From positions 496,001 through 560,000 of the forward strand of contig NZ_PYAX01000002.1 in NCBI RefSeq assembly GCF_003014735.1: a DNA stretch of 64,000 nucleotides. Direction: 5' to 3'. How positions within the stretch are numbered: the stretch's first letter is position 1; each line of letters begins with the position of its first letter. This document shows positions 1 through 8,343 of the stretch, in pieces. The notes under the pieces were generated by a model that was not told the DNA's origin, made no database searches, and saw only the letters and a program-made list of their open reading frames with translations. The DNA comes from Saccharothrix carnea. Its GTDB lineage: Bacteria; Actinomycetota; Actinomycetes; Mycobacteriales; Pseudonocardiaceae. The translations under genes and the position numbers were made by a program.

Positions 1-974
1 GGCAGGTCGTCGGGCAGCGGCACGGTCAGCACCGGGTCCCAGCCGCAGTCGGCCAGGTCGTCGGAGTGGAAGTGCACCGCCGCGTACCCGGCGTCGGCGT
101 GCCGCCAGTCCAGCACGTCGCCCGACCAGTCGTGCCCGGTCACGCCGCGCAGCGGGTGGTTGACCAGCGTGCCGTGCCGACCGTCGACCACGTCGAGCAA
201 CCGGTCGCCGCCGATGTCGCGGGACAGGTCCCAGTGCGCCCGCGCGCCGAGCTGCCAGGCAGGTGACGACGCGGCCAGCGCGTCCACGTCCGGCGGCACG
301 TCGGTGAACACGGACGGCCCGTCGAGCTTGCCGTCGAAGTGCCCGACCCGCTCGCCGTCCACCCGACGTGCGGCGAACAGCAGCGGCACGTCACCGGCGA
401 GCAGCGGACCGGCCGACACGGTCGTCGTCACCGTGGCCGCGTCCTCGTCGGCGAGCCTGGACAGGGGCCGCACCTCCAGCCGCGCGCCGTCCGGCCCGTA
501 CCCGCCGACGAGCAGGTACCAGCGGCGCAGGCGCAGCACCGGACCCGGCACGCGCACCACGCCGTTGCCGGTGCGCACGGCGAACTCCACCGTGCCGTCC
601 GCGAGCAACGCCAGCTCCGCGTGCGGCCCCGAGGCCGCGTCACCCTGGCTGAGCAGGCCCGCGCGGTCCGGTGGCAGGGCAGTCGGCCACACCCACGCGG
701 TGAACGTCACGGCCGTCCGCAGCGCGGGCGGGCGCGGCACGGCGCCGTACGAGCCGCGGTCGAAGTCCTGGTGCGGCACGGAGACCCGGTCCGGCACGTC
801 GACGTCGACCGGTGTGCGGACGGGCGCCACGCCGTCGTGGTCGATGCGCAGCACCCGCACGCGGGCGTCGGGCGTCGTCGCGCTGGCGTGCACGGTGATC
901 CGCTCGCCCGGCCGCGCGGACAACCGGTCGGTGTAGCCCACGACCGGGGCGTGCGTGTGGTCGACTGGCGCCAT
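1..974 (-). CDS. N,N-dimethylformamidase large-subunit-like protein (3' end outside window)
   Basis: The frame is open from an ATG at 974 to the left edge, giving the first 324 residues of a longer protein. The N-terminus (GYTDRLSARPGERI) and the stretch DVLDWRHADAGYAAVHFHSDD match, by recall, actinobacterial proteins annotated as N,N-dimethylformamidase beta-subunit-like. Residues about 85-240 look like a LamG/concanavalin-type insert (DRAGLLSQGDA, LRRWYLLVGGYGPDG). In that family the C-terminal part, not visible here, carries the hydrolase-like fold that cleaves formamides. It starts 1 nt after the SDR stop and is the ninth gene of the operon. True substrate unknown; amidase activity is family-level inference only. 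Confidence 0.7.
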   Translation of the reverse strand, partial: MAPVDHTHAPVVGYTDRLSARPGERITVHASATTPDARVRVLRIDHDGVAPVRTPVDVDVPDRVSVPHQDFDRGSYGAVPRPPALRTAVTFTAWVWPTALPPDRAGLLSQGDAASGPHAELALLADGTVEFAVRTGNGVVRVPGPVLRLRRWYLLVGGYGPDGARLEVRPLSRLADEDAATVTTTVSAGPLLAGDVPLLFAARRVDGERVGHFDGKLDGPSVFTDVPPDVDALAASSPAWQLGARAHWDLSRDIGGDRLLDVVDGRHGTLVNHPLRGVTGHDWSGDVLDWRHADAGYAAVHFHSDDLADCGWDPVLTVPLPDDL

Positions 975-975
975 C

Positions 976-1710
976 TCAGCTCCCCAGCAGTTGGCCGCCG
1001 TCGACCGGCAGCACGGTTCCGGTGACGTGCGCGGCCTGGTCCGACGCAAGCAGCAGCACCAGGGGCGCCAGGTCGTCGGTGGTGGCGATGCGGCGCAACG
1101 GGATCCGCGCCACCCACGGCGCGCGGACCGCCGGATCGGCCAGCACACCCGCGGTCAGCGGCGTCTCCACCGGACCGGGCGCGACCGCGTTGACCCGGAT
1201 GCCGTGCGGCGCGAGTTCCAGCGCGGCCGACCTGGTCAGCGCGTTCAGCGCGGCCTTGCTCGCCTCGTAGTGGCCCAGGCCCACGGTCGGCTGGAACGAC
1301 CCGGCCGAGCTGATGTGCACGATCGACCCGCCACGCCCGGCGTCCGCCATCACCTCGCCGACCGCCTGCGTGACCAGGAACGTGCCGCGCACGTTCACCG
1401 CCAGCACCGCGTCGAACGCGTCCAGCGGGAGCGTGAGCAGCGGACCGGCGCCACCGACCACGCCCGCCGCGTGCACCAGCACCCCGATCGGCCCCAGCTC
1501 GCCGACCGCTTTGCCGACCGCGCCGCGCACCGAGTCGTGGTCGCGCACGTCCATCTCCACGGCCAGCCCGCCGATCGCGTCGGCGACCCGTGCGGCGGCG
1601 GCGAAGTCCAGGTCCGCCACCACCACCCGGTCACCGCGCGCCGCCAGGGCGGTAGCGATCGCACCGCCGATGCCGCCACCGCCGCCGGTCACCACCGCGA
1701 CCTGGCCCAT
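976..1710 (-). CDS. SDR family NAD(P)-dependent oxidoreductase
   Basis: A 244-residue classical short-chain dehydrogenase/reductase. The cofactor motif TGGGGGIGGA lies near residue 8. The sequence also shows the internal VHAAG (NNAG-type), SSAGS with the catalytic Ser, YEASK with Tyr/Lys, and a C-terminal VDGGQ. A frame-compatible upstream extension exists, but the ATG at 1710 gives the standard SDR N-terminus and overlaps the methyltransferase stop as TGATG, so the two are translationally coupled. It probably oxidises or reduces an alcohol/ketone in the pathway encoded by this operon; the substrate cannot be read from the sequence. Confidence 0.9.
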   Translation of the reverse strand: MGQVAVVTGGGGGIGGAIATALAARGDRVVVADLDFAAAARVADAIGGLAVEMDVRDHDSVRGAVGKAVGELGPIGVLVHAAGVVGGAGPLLTLPLDAFDAVLAVNVRGTFLVTQAVGEVMADAGRGGSIVHISSAGSFQPTVGLGHYEASKAALNALTRSAALELAPHGIRVNAVAPGPVETPLTAGVLADPAVRAPWVARIPLRRIATTDDLAPLVLLLASDQAAHVTGTVLPVDGGQLLGS

Positions 1711-2675
1711 CACACGGCCTCCGCGATCACGACGCGCGGGCTGCCCGGCAGGGGACGGGTCTCCAGCACCTTCCAGCCGGTGTCGGCCAGCCACCCGTGC
1801 ACCTCGTCCTCCGGGTAGACCACCGTCCCGTCGATGACCAGGTACTCGCCGGCCAGCACGGGGTCGAGCCGCCGCGCGTCCTCGGCCAGGAGCAGGAAGT
1901 CCAGCACCAACAGCCGCCCACCGGGGTCGACGACGTCCCGTGCGGCGCGCAGGAACGCCTTGTTCCGCTCGGGGTCGAACCGGTGGATCACGTGCTCCAG
2001 CAGCACCGCGTCGTAGCGACCGGGCACCGGGCCGGTCAGCGGGTCGGCTTCGTGCACCGTGATCCGGTCGGCCAGCTCCGGCGGCACCGAGCCCCCGAGC
2101 AAATCCAGGAACTCGCGCGTGCCGACGAACGCGCCGGTCAGCTTGGGGTGCCGGGCCGCGGCCTCGGCCAGGAACGCGGTGGACAGCCCGCCGAGGTCGA
2201 GCACGCGCCGGTGCGGCCGGAAGTCGTAGTGCTCGGCGAGCATCACCGCGTGCAGCGAGTTGTAGGTCTGCACGCCGTTCATGAACACCCCTGTGCGTGC
2301 CTCGTCCAGCTCGAACGGTCCGGGCTCGGCGGTGCGCATCGACTGCGTGTAGTGCTGCCAGTGCGGGTAGCTGAGCGCGTCCCAGAACGCCAGGAACGGC
2401 CGCAGGTCCAGCCCGCGCCGCCCGGCCAGGTAGGTCGAGGTCGCGGAGGTGTTGCGGTAGCGGCCGTCCGCGTGCTCCAGCAGGCCGAGGCCCACCATCG
2501 CGTCGGCCAGGATGCGGGCCGAGCGCTCCGGCAGCTCGGCGCGTTCGGCCAGCTCCAGCACGGTCGCCGGACCGAGGTCGAGCGCGGCGAACACGCCCAG
2601 CTCGCTCGCGGCGAACAGCTGCTTGGCGGCCATGAATCCGGTCGCGACCGCCACCAGCGGCGTCGGGTCGGTCAT
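1710..2675 (-). CDS. SAM-dependent O-methyltransferase (COMT-like)
   Basis: A 321-residue protein with the plan of plant-COMT/actinomycete tailoring methyltransferases. An N-terminal winged-helix dimerisation region spans about 10-95 (FAASELGVFAAL, LAERAELPERSARIL). A Rossmann SAM-binding domain follows, with glycine motif VLDLGGLS near 160 and a later LLEHVIHRFDPERN acidic/His motif where such enzymes place the catalytic base. It lies between the alcohol dehydrogenase (10-bp gap) and the SDR (TGATG overlap). A methyltransferase of the biosynthetic type inside a transport/catabolic operon is unexpected. The acceptor may be a hydroxyl of the imported compound. Confidence 0.87.
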   Translation of the reverse strand: MTDPTPLVAVATGFMAAKQLFAASELGVFAALDLGPATVLELAERAELPERSARILADAMVGLGLLEHADGRYRNTSATSTYLAGRRGLDLRPFLAFWDALSYPHWQHYTQSMRTAEPGPFELDEARTGVFMNGVQTYNSLHAVMLAEHYDFRPHRRVLDLGGLSTAFLAEAAARHPKLTGAFVGTREFLDLLGGSVPPELADRITVHEADPLTGPVPGRYDAVLLEHVIHRFDPERNKAFLRAARDVVDPGGRLLVLDFLLLAEDARRLDPVLAGEYLVIDGTVVYPEDEVHGWLADTGWKVLETRPLPGSPRVVIAEAV

Positions 2676-2685
2676 CAGGTGTCTC

Positions 2686-3798
2686 CTAGTCCAGTCCGGG
2701 GTCGACGACGGCCTTGACCGCGGCCATCGACGCCATGTCCCTGATCGCCCGCTCCGCGCCCGACAGGCCGACCGGCGGGGAGAACAGGGCGTCGAAGTCG
2801 AAGCGGTCGGCGAACGCCGAGAGGAAGCGCAGCGCGCGGGCCAGGTCGCCGACGTCGCCGTTGAGCGAGCCGACGACCGTCAGCTCGCGGCCCATCACCA
2901 CGTCCATCGGCACGGGCGCGGGGTCCGGGCCGGCCAGCCCGACCACGACGTGCGTGCCGCGGCGGGCGCACATCAGCACGCCTTCGCGGTTGGCGGTGGG
3001 CGCGCCCGCGAAGTCCAGCACCAGGTCCGCGCCCCGTGCGCCGGTCAGCTCCTCGACCTGCGCGACGCGTTCGTCCGGGTCGGTCACGTCGGTGACGTCG
3101 ATCGTGGCGTCCGCGCCGAACCCCGCCGCCAGCGCGAGCCGGTTGGCGGGGCCGCCGAGGGTGATCACCTGTCCGGCACCGGACGCCCTCGCGTACGCGG
3201 TGGCGACCAGCCCCAGCGGTCCCGCACCCTGCACCACGACCGTGGCGCCGGGCTCGACGCCGCCCGCGTTGGCGAACGCGCGCACCACCGTCTTCACCGC
3301 GCAGCCCGCCGACGCCGCCCACGTGTCCGGCAGGTCGTCGGCGAGCACGATCCGGTGCGCGCCCGGCGGCACGTACGCGTACCGCGACAGGCCGCCGATG
3401 GCGAACGGCCACCGGTCGGCCCGCTGGGCGAAGCCGTAACCGCGTTGCGCGCACAGCACCGGCTCGTTCAGCACCGTGCACGCGTGGCAGTGCCCGCACA
3501 CCGATTCCGACCACACCACCCGGCTGCCCAGCTCGACCGGCTTGCCCAGCGCGTCACGCCCGGCGTCCGGGCCGAGCGCGACCGCCTCGCCCGCCATCTC
3601 GTGGCCGAGGATGATCGGCAGGCCCACGAACGGCATCGCGCCCTGCCACAGGTGCGCGTCCGTGCCGCACAACGTGGTGCGGGTGACGCGCACGATCGCC
3701 GAACCGGGCGGCAGGTCGTCCGGCAGCGGCACGTCCGCGATCTCCAGCGGTGCGGCGAACTCCCGCAGCACGGCCGCGCGGGTCACCTCGGGGTGCAT
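2686..3798 (-). CDS. Zinc-dependent alcohol dehydrogenase (MDR family)
   Basis: A 370-residue medium-chain dehydrogenase/reductase. Visible motifs are catalytic-zinc Cys in TLCGTDAHLW, GHEMAGE with the zinc His/Glu, a structural-zinc-like segment CGHCHACTVLNEPVLC, and a Rossmann motif VQGAGPLGL. Start ATG at 3798 gives the normal length; it lies inside the 3' end of the upstream hydrolase gene (16-bp overlap), so expression is coupled. It likely acts with the neighbouring SDR on oxidised intermediates. The four-Cys lobe looks slightly irregular (only three clear Cys), so the structural zinc may be partial. Confidence 0.88.
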   Translation of the reverse strand: MHPEVTRAAVLREFAAPLEIADVPLPDDLPPGSAIVRVTRTTLCGTDAHLWQGAMPFVGLPIILGHEMAGEAVALGPDAGRDALGKPVELGSRVVWSESVCGHCHACTVLNEPVLCAQRGYGFAQRADRWPFAIGGLSRYAYVPPGAHRIVLADDLPDTWAASAGCAVKTVVRAFANAGGVEPGATVVVQGAGPLGLVATAYARASGAGQVITLGGPANRLALAAGFGADATIDVTDVTDPDERVAQVEELTGARGADLVLDFAGAPTANREGVLMCARRGTHVVVGLAGPDPAPVPMDVVMGRELTVVGSLNGDVGDLARALRFLSAFADRFDFDALFSPPVGLSGAERAIRDMASMAAVKAVVDPGLD

Positions 3799-4541
3799 TC
3801 CGCCTCCCGGCTGTGCTCGGCGATGAACGCCAGGACCCGCCGCCACGCGTCCGCGGCGTGGTCGGCCTGGTCGGGCAGCGCGCCGTCGAAGAACGAGTGC
3901 GGCGCGCCCTCGTACAGGCGGAACTCGTGCGGCACACCGGCTTCGGCCAGTTCGCGGTCGAAGGCGAGGTTGTCGTCGACCGGCGTGAGCTGGTCCGCGC
4001 CCGCCGCCAGCACCAGCAGCGGCACGCGCATCCGCGGGATCAGCTCCCGGCACTCGGCGGGCCTGCCGTAGAAGCCGATCGCGCCGGCCAGGCGGGGTTC
4101 GAGCGCCGACTGGCCCCACGAGATCGCGCCGCCCAGGCAGAACCCCACCGTGAACGCCTCCGTGACGCCGAGCGCGAGCAGGTGGTCGACCGCGGCACGC
4201 ACGTCGGACAGCACGAGGTCGCGGTCGAGCCGTGCCGCGTGCGCGAACCCGTCGAATCCCGGTCCCCGCGCGTCGTCGTCGGCGATCCGGCCGTAGTAGT
4301 CGAGCACCACGGCGACCACCCCGGCCTCGGCGAACCCGCGCGCCAGGTCCCGGTAGAACTCGTGCGCGCCCCGCACGTCGGGCAGCAGCACGACCCCCGC
4401 GCCGGTCGGCTGCGCGGGCAGCGCCTGGTAGGTGAGCACCCGGGCGTCGTCGGCGGAGGTGAGGTGCACCTCGCCGGCCGACGCGACCTCACCGGACGGG
4501 CCCGGTGGTGCGGGTGGGCGCGACTCATCGGCGTGACACAT
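3783..4541 (-). CDS. Dienelactone hydrolase family alpha/beta hydrolase
   Basis: A 252-residue protein with dienelactone-hydrolase-family features. The nucleophile elbow is GFCLGG, with Cys in place of Ser as in true DLH enzymes. An Asp follows at GADQLTPVD and the catalytic His is in APHSFFD. The family hydrolyses lactones or activated esters, often at the end of aromatic ring-cleavage routes. It follows LivH by 21 bp and overlaps the alcohol dehydrogenase. The Cys nucleophile supports lactone hydrolysis, but a specific pathway cannot be named. Confidence 0.87.
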   Translation of the reverse strand: MCHADESRPPAPPGPSGEVASAGEVHLTSADDARVLTYQALPAQPTGAGVVLLPDVRGAHEFYRDLARGFAEAGVVAVVLDYYGRIADDDARGPGFDGFAHAARLDRDLVLSDVRAAVDHLLALGVTEAFTVGFCLGGAISWGQSALEPRLAGAIGFYGRPAECRELIPRMRVPLLVLAAGADQLTPVDDNLAFDRELAEAGVPHEFRLYEGAPHSFFDGALPDQADHAADAWRRVLAFIAEHSREAECTPR

Positions 4542-4562
4542 GGACGTTCCTCTCGAAGGGTG

Positions 4563-5429
4563 TCAGGCGACGGAGTCCCAGCGGTCCCCGCGCCGCGTCC
4601 ACAGCAGGACGGCGAGGATCACCAGGAACGGCAGGACGCCGCGGTACTGCTGCAGCGCGGTCACGGTGCTGGCCAGGCCTTGGAGCACACCGAGCGCGAC
4701 ACCGCCGGCGAACGTCCAGGCGAAGCTGCGGAACCCGCCGACCAGCGCGGCGGCCAGCGCGGGCGTGATGAGCAGGGCCTGCGAGCCGAAGTCGCTGGCC
4801 AGCTGCGGTGCGACGATCATGATCGCCAACGCGCCCGCGGCACCGGCCACGCCCCACACCACCATCGACAGCCGCGGCACCCGCACGCCGATCAGCTCGG
4901 CCGTCGTGGGCCGTTCCGACAACGCCCGCAGCAGCAGGCCGATGCGGGTGTGCTTGAGCAGCACGGTCGGCAGCACCGCGAACAGCACGGCGAGGACCAT
5001 GGTCACCACCGCGGTCCACGTGACGACCACACCGCCCACGGTCGCGGCGGGCGCGTCGAACGGGCTGGGGAACCGGTGCGGGTGCTGCGCGCCGAACAGT
5101 CGCAGGCCCACCGCGACGAGCCCGGTGTAGACCGCGATCGTGACCGCGGCCTTCACCCCTTCGCCGGCCTCGGAGAACCAGCGCACCATCACCACGCCCA
5201 GCCCCATGTGCAGCACGGCGGCGAACGCCAGGCCCGCCGGCACCGCGAGCACCAGTGGCAGGCCCTGCTCGTGCAGCACGACCATGGCGAACGCGCCGAA
5301 CGCGCCCACGGCGGCCTGCGCGAAGTTGACCACCGCGACGAGCCGGTAGGTGAGCAGGGTGGACAGGCCCATCAGGGCGTAGGCGCCGCCGGTGGCGAGC
5401 CCCGCGATGGCCGCGGACAGTTGCAGCAC
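4563..5429 (-). CDS. Branched-chain amino acid-type ABC transporter permease (LivH-like)
   Basis: A 288-residue membrane protein with about eight hydrophobic segments. It starts GLATGGAYALMGLSTLLTYRLVAVVNFAQ, the typical LivH N-terminus, and has the conserved RALSERPTTAELIGV cytoplasmic loop that contacts the ATPase. GTG start at 5429. It sits 10 bp downstream of the binding-protein gene and completes the importer together with LivF and the LivM-LivG fusion. The HAAT/Liv family also carries amides, urea and aromatic acids, so the substrate need not be an amino acid. Confidence 0.9.
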   Translation of the reverse strand: MLQLSAAIAGLATGGAYALMGLSTLLTYRLVAVVNFAQAAVGAFGAFAMVVLHEQGLPLVLAVPAGLAFAAVLHMGLGVVMVRWFSEAGEGVKAAVTIAVYTGLVAVGLRLFGAQHPHRFPSPFDAPAATVGGVVVTWTAVVTMVLAVLFAVLPTVLLKHTRIGLLLRALSERPTTAELIGVRVPRLSMVVWGVAGAAGALAIMIVAPQLASDFGSQALLITPALAAALVGGFRSFAWTFAGGVALGVLQGLASTVTALQQYRGVLPFLVILAVLLWTRRGDRWDSVA

Positions 5430-5439
5430 GGCGTTCCCC

Positions 5440-6594
5440 CTAGTCGGGCACGGTGATGAACGTGTCGTCCACGACCACCCAGCGCAGGCCGGTGAGGCGG
5501 ACGATCTTCGACGCCTGGTTGGGCGCGTGGCTCTCGCCCGGCCCGAACACGAACGGGCTGCCGAGCATCGGGTCCTCGATCGGCGTCATGTCGCGCAGCG
5601 CCGCGTTGACCGTGTCCCGGTTGATCTCGCCCCGGACGGTCTTGAGCACCTCGACCATGAACTTCGCCGCCAGGTAGCCGCCCTGGGAGAACGCGGTCGC
5701 CTGCGCGTCGGCTCGCGTCACCGCGTCGCGCCAGCCCTTGTTGGCCAGGCTGTCGGACGTGAACGGCTCGAACTCGCTGCCCGCGTACACGTTCAGGCCG
5801 AGGCTGCCGACCGCCTTGGCCACGCTGTCGGTGTAGGCGGGCGCGAGCAGCAGGAAGTCCACGTCGGTCATGCCCTGGGTCTTCGCCGCCTGCAGCCACG
5901 GCACGACCAGCTGCTCGGCCGGGTTGAACAGGATCGCGTCGCAGCCCGCCTGCTTCGCCTTGAGCAGGTACGGTGTCAGGTCGCCGCTCTGCTGCACGGT
6001 CATGTCGTTGACCTTCAGCCGCTGCCCGCTGAGCTGCTCCCAGCGCTCCAACGCGCCCTTGACCGCGTCCTCCGAACCGGGCAGCACGACGGTGAAGTTG
6101 CACACCGCCTTGGCGCCGAGCTTCTGCGACGCGTGCAGCAGCACGGCCGTCATCAGGGTGAACGGGCCGACGTTGACCGGCGCGATGTTGGGGCTCTGGA
6201 AGCACTTCGGGCTCGCCGCCACCGCCATCACCGAGCTGATGCCCGACTGGCGGTAGAACGCGTCGTTGACGTCGCAGTCGGTGAAGCTCGCCGAGCCCGC
6301 CATGGCGACCACGCCCGCGTCCTGCAGTTCCCGGGCCACCTGGGCGGTGCGCTGCGGGTTGCCCGCGTCGTCCTTGACGATGAACTCGATCTTCTTGCCG
6401 TTGACGCCGCCCGCCTCGTTCGCGTCGTCGAACACCCGTTGCGCGGTCTTGACGACCTCGGCGGTGATGAAGTTGCCGGTCAGCCCGGCGATCGCGCCGA
6501 TGCGGACGGTGTCGCCGGCGCCCGCGTCACCGCAGCCGGCCAGCGCGAGCGCCGCGGCGACCGCGAGCGTGACGGCCTTGGGTCGGTCTCTCAT
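5440..6594 (-). CDS. ABC transporter substrate-binding lipoprotein (Liv/amide type)
   Basis: A 384-residue protein with a lipoprotein signal: a charged start (MRDRPK), a hydrophobic stretch and the lipobox LALAGC, predicting lipid attachment at the Cys and an extracytoplasmic location. The mature part begins VRIGAIAGLTGNF and continues with the two-lobed periplasmic-binding-protein type 6 pattern (NAVRAELQ-like helices, DCDVNDAFY). Start ATG at 6594 overlaps the LivM-LivG stop as TGATG; a longer in-frame extension lies inside that gene and is rejected. It determines the specificity of the importer, but the ligand is not deducible here. Confidence 0.88.
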   Translation of the reverse strand: MRDRPKAVTLAVAAALALAGCGDAGAGDTVRIGAIAGLTGNFITAEVVKTAQRVFDDANEAGGVNGKKIEFIVKDDAGNPQRTAQVARELQDAGVVAMAGSASFTDCDVNDAFYRQSGISSVMAVAASPKCFQSPNIAPVNVGPFTLMTAVLLHASQKLGAKAVCNFTVVLPGSEDAVKGALERWEQLSGQRLKVNDMTVQQSGDLTPYLLKAKQAGCDAILFNPAEQLVVPWLQAAKTQGMTDVDFLLLAPAYTDSVAKAVGSLGLNVYAGSEFEPFTSDSLANKGWRDAVTRADAQATAFSQGGYLAAKFMVEVLKTVRGEINRDTVNAALRDMTPIEDPMLGSPFVFGPGESHAPNQASKIVRLTGLRWVVVDDTFITVPD

Positions 6595-8342
6595 CAGCTG
6601 TTCCCTTCGGGGGAGTGGGCAGGTGCGCCGAGGTACGCGGCGACCACGGCGGGATCGGCCAGCACCTCGTCGGGTGGGCCGGAGGCGATCACCCGGCCGA
6701 AGTCCACGACCACGAGCGAGTCGCAGGTGGACCGGACGAGCTCGATGTCGTGCTCGACCAGCAGCACGGCGGTGCCGAAGCGCTCGGGCAGTTCGGCGAG
6801 GCGTCGTTGGAGCAGGCGGGTCTCGGTGCTGGAGTGGCCCGCGGCGGGTTCGTCCAGCAGCAGGACGGGTGGGCGTCCGGCGGCGAGCCCGGCGACTTCC
6901 AGCAGGCGGCGGGTGGCCACGTCCACGACGTCCATCGGGGTGTCGGCGGTCGGGCACTCGAACAGCGCCAGCTGCTCGTCCACCTCGTCGCGGCTCAGCT
7001 TCCGGCCGGCGGCGACCTGCAGGAACATGCCGACGGACAGGGCGGTGGGCACGCGGAGCTGCTGGAAGCTGCGGCGCAGCCCGGCGCGGGCCCGGTGGTG
7101 GGCGGCGAGGCCGTCGACCGGGCGGCCGTCGAGCAGCACCGTGCCGTCGTAGCGGGTGGTGAAGCCGGTGACGGCGTTGATGAGGGTGGACTTGCCCGCG
7201 CCGTTCGGGCCGACCAGCCCGACCACGTGCCCCTTCGGCACGACCAGGTCCACGCCGTCCACCGCGGTCAACGCACCGAACCGCACCCGCAGGCCGCGCA
7301 CTTCGAGGGCCGCGCCGCCGCCTGAGCGTTGAATTCGGGTGCGCTGGACGTTGGACTCTCGCGTCGTGGGCGTTGGACTCTCGCGGGTTGGGGGGTGGGC
7401 ACGCGACTGGCGCTTGCGGCGGCGGGAGGCGCGCAGCAGGTCGGTCTGGCTACCGCCCAGGCGCAGCACCTGGATGGCGCCGATGCCGAAGAACAGCGCG
7501 CTGAGGTCCTGCGGGATGCCCAGAGCATCGATGATCACCGGGAAGACCGCGCCGATCAGGCCGCCCGCGATCGCGCCCTCGATGTTGTTCGTGCCGACGA
7601 ACAGGGCGATCGCGAAGAACGACACCGAGGCGAACGTGGCGAAGTTGCCCGCCGCGACCACCCCGAGCTGCCCGGCCATCAGCCCGCCGCCGACACCCGC
7701 GACGAACGCGCTCAGCGCGAACGCGGTCAGCTTGCCTCGCGCCACGCTGATGCCGTGCGCGGCGGCGGCCCGTTCGGAGTGCCGGATCTCCACCAGCGCC
7801 CCGCCCGCCCGGCTGCGGTCCAGCAACCACAGGCCGACGAAGATCGCGGTGACGACGGCGACGGTGAACACGAAGTACCCGCTGTCGTCGGTGAACCCGG
7901 CCGGTCGCCGCACGAAGTCGAACGTGTCCTGGCCGGGGAACGCGATGCCGGTGAACACGACGTCCAGCGCGGTGGCGAAGGCGAACGTGGCCACCGCCAG
8001 GTTCACCCCGCGCAGCCGCAGCGCCGGCAGCCCGATCACCAGGCCCGCGACCACGGCGGCCAGCCCACCCAGCGGCAGCCACGCGTAGAACCCGCCGGGC
8101 ACGTCGGCGACGTTCGCCCAGCCGACCACCCACGCGCCGATCGCGGCGAAGCTGAGCTGGCACAGCGAGATGACACCGGCGCGGCCCGTGATCAGGCCGT
8201 AGCTCTGCATGAACACCGTGGTCACGGCCGCGCCGGTGAGCAGGAACGTCACGTAGCTGGAGGCGAACCCGGCCACGCCGAAGGCGACCGCCGCGGCGGC
8301 GACCAGCCCGAGCACCAGGGGGTTGCGGACGGCAGTTCCCAC
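6594..8342 (-). CDS. Fused LivM-type permease and LivG-type ATPase
   Basis: One open frame of 582 residues joins a LivM-like permease (about 5-300; LTGRAGVISLCQLSFAAIGA, LALRG-type loop) to an ATP-binding domain (about 344-575). The ATPase has Walker A GPNGAGKST (378-386), Q-loop SFQQL, Walker B VLLLDEP (about 493-499) and H-loop His531. The expected signature LPYGQ/LSGGQ is absent: the aligned stretch reads DVVDVATRRLLEVAG. The basic, proline-rich linker (about 304-343) is encoded partly by a 22-bp-period repeat. GTG start at 8342, 1 nt past the LivF stop. In most genomes these are two genes; the fusion is continuous and unbroken here. Confidence 0.88.
   Translation of the reverse strand: MGTAVRNPLVLGLVAAAAVAFGVAGFASSYVTFLLTGAAVTTVFMQSYGLITGRAGVISLCQLSFAAIGAWVVGWANVADVPGGFYAWLPLGGLAAVVAGLVIGLPALRLRGVNLAVATFAFATALDVVFTGIAFPGQDTFDFVRRPAGFTDDSGYFVFTVAVVTAIFVGLWLLDRSRAGGALVEIRHSERAAAAHGISVARGKLTAFALSAFVAGVGGGLMAGQLGVVAAGNFATFASVSFFAIALFVGTNNIEGAIAGGLIGAVFPVIIDALGIPQDLSALFFGIGAIQVLRLGGSQTDLLRASRRRKRQSRAHPPTRESPTPTTRESNVQRTRIQRSGGGAALEVRGLRVRFGALTAVDGVDLVVPKGHVVGLVGPNGAGKSTLINAVTGFTTRYDGTVLLDGRPVDGLAAHHRARAGLRRSFQQLRVPTALSVGMFLQVAAGRKLSRDEVDEQLALFECPTADTPMDVVDVATRRLLEVAGLAAGRPPVLLLDEPAAGHSSTETRLLQRRLAELPERFGTAVLLVEHDIELVRSTCDSLVVVDFGRVIASGPPDEVLADPAVVAAYLGAPAHSPEGNS
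7327..7392. repeat. Three units of a 22-bp-period direct repeat inside the LivM-LivG linker
   Basis: Units begin at 7327, 7349 and 7371. The second and third share 15 identical bases (CGTTGGACTCTCGCG); the first shares CGTTGAATTC. A 22-bp period is not a codon multiple, so each unit is read in a different frame and three units restore phase (66 nt). The encoded linker is TRESPTPTTRESN-like. Sequences of this look occur, by my recollection, as intergenic repeats in Saccharothrix relatives; that is not checked. Confidence 0.8.
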
Positions 8343-8343
8343 G

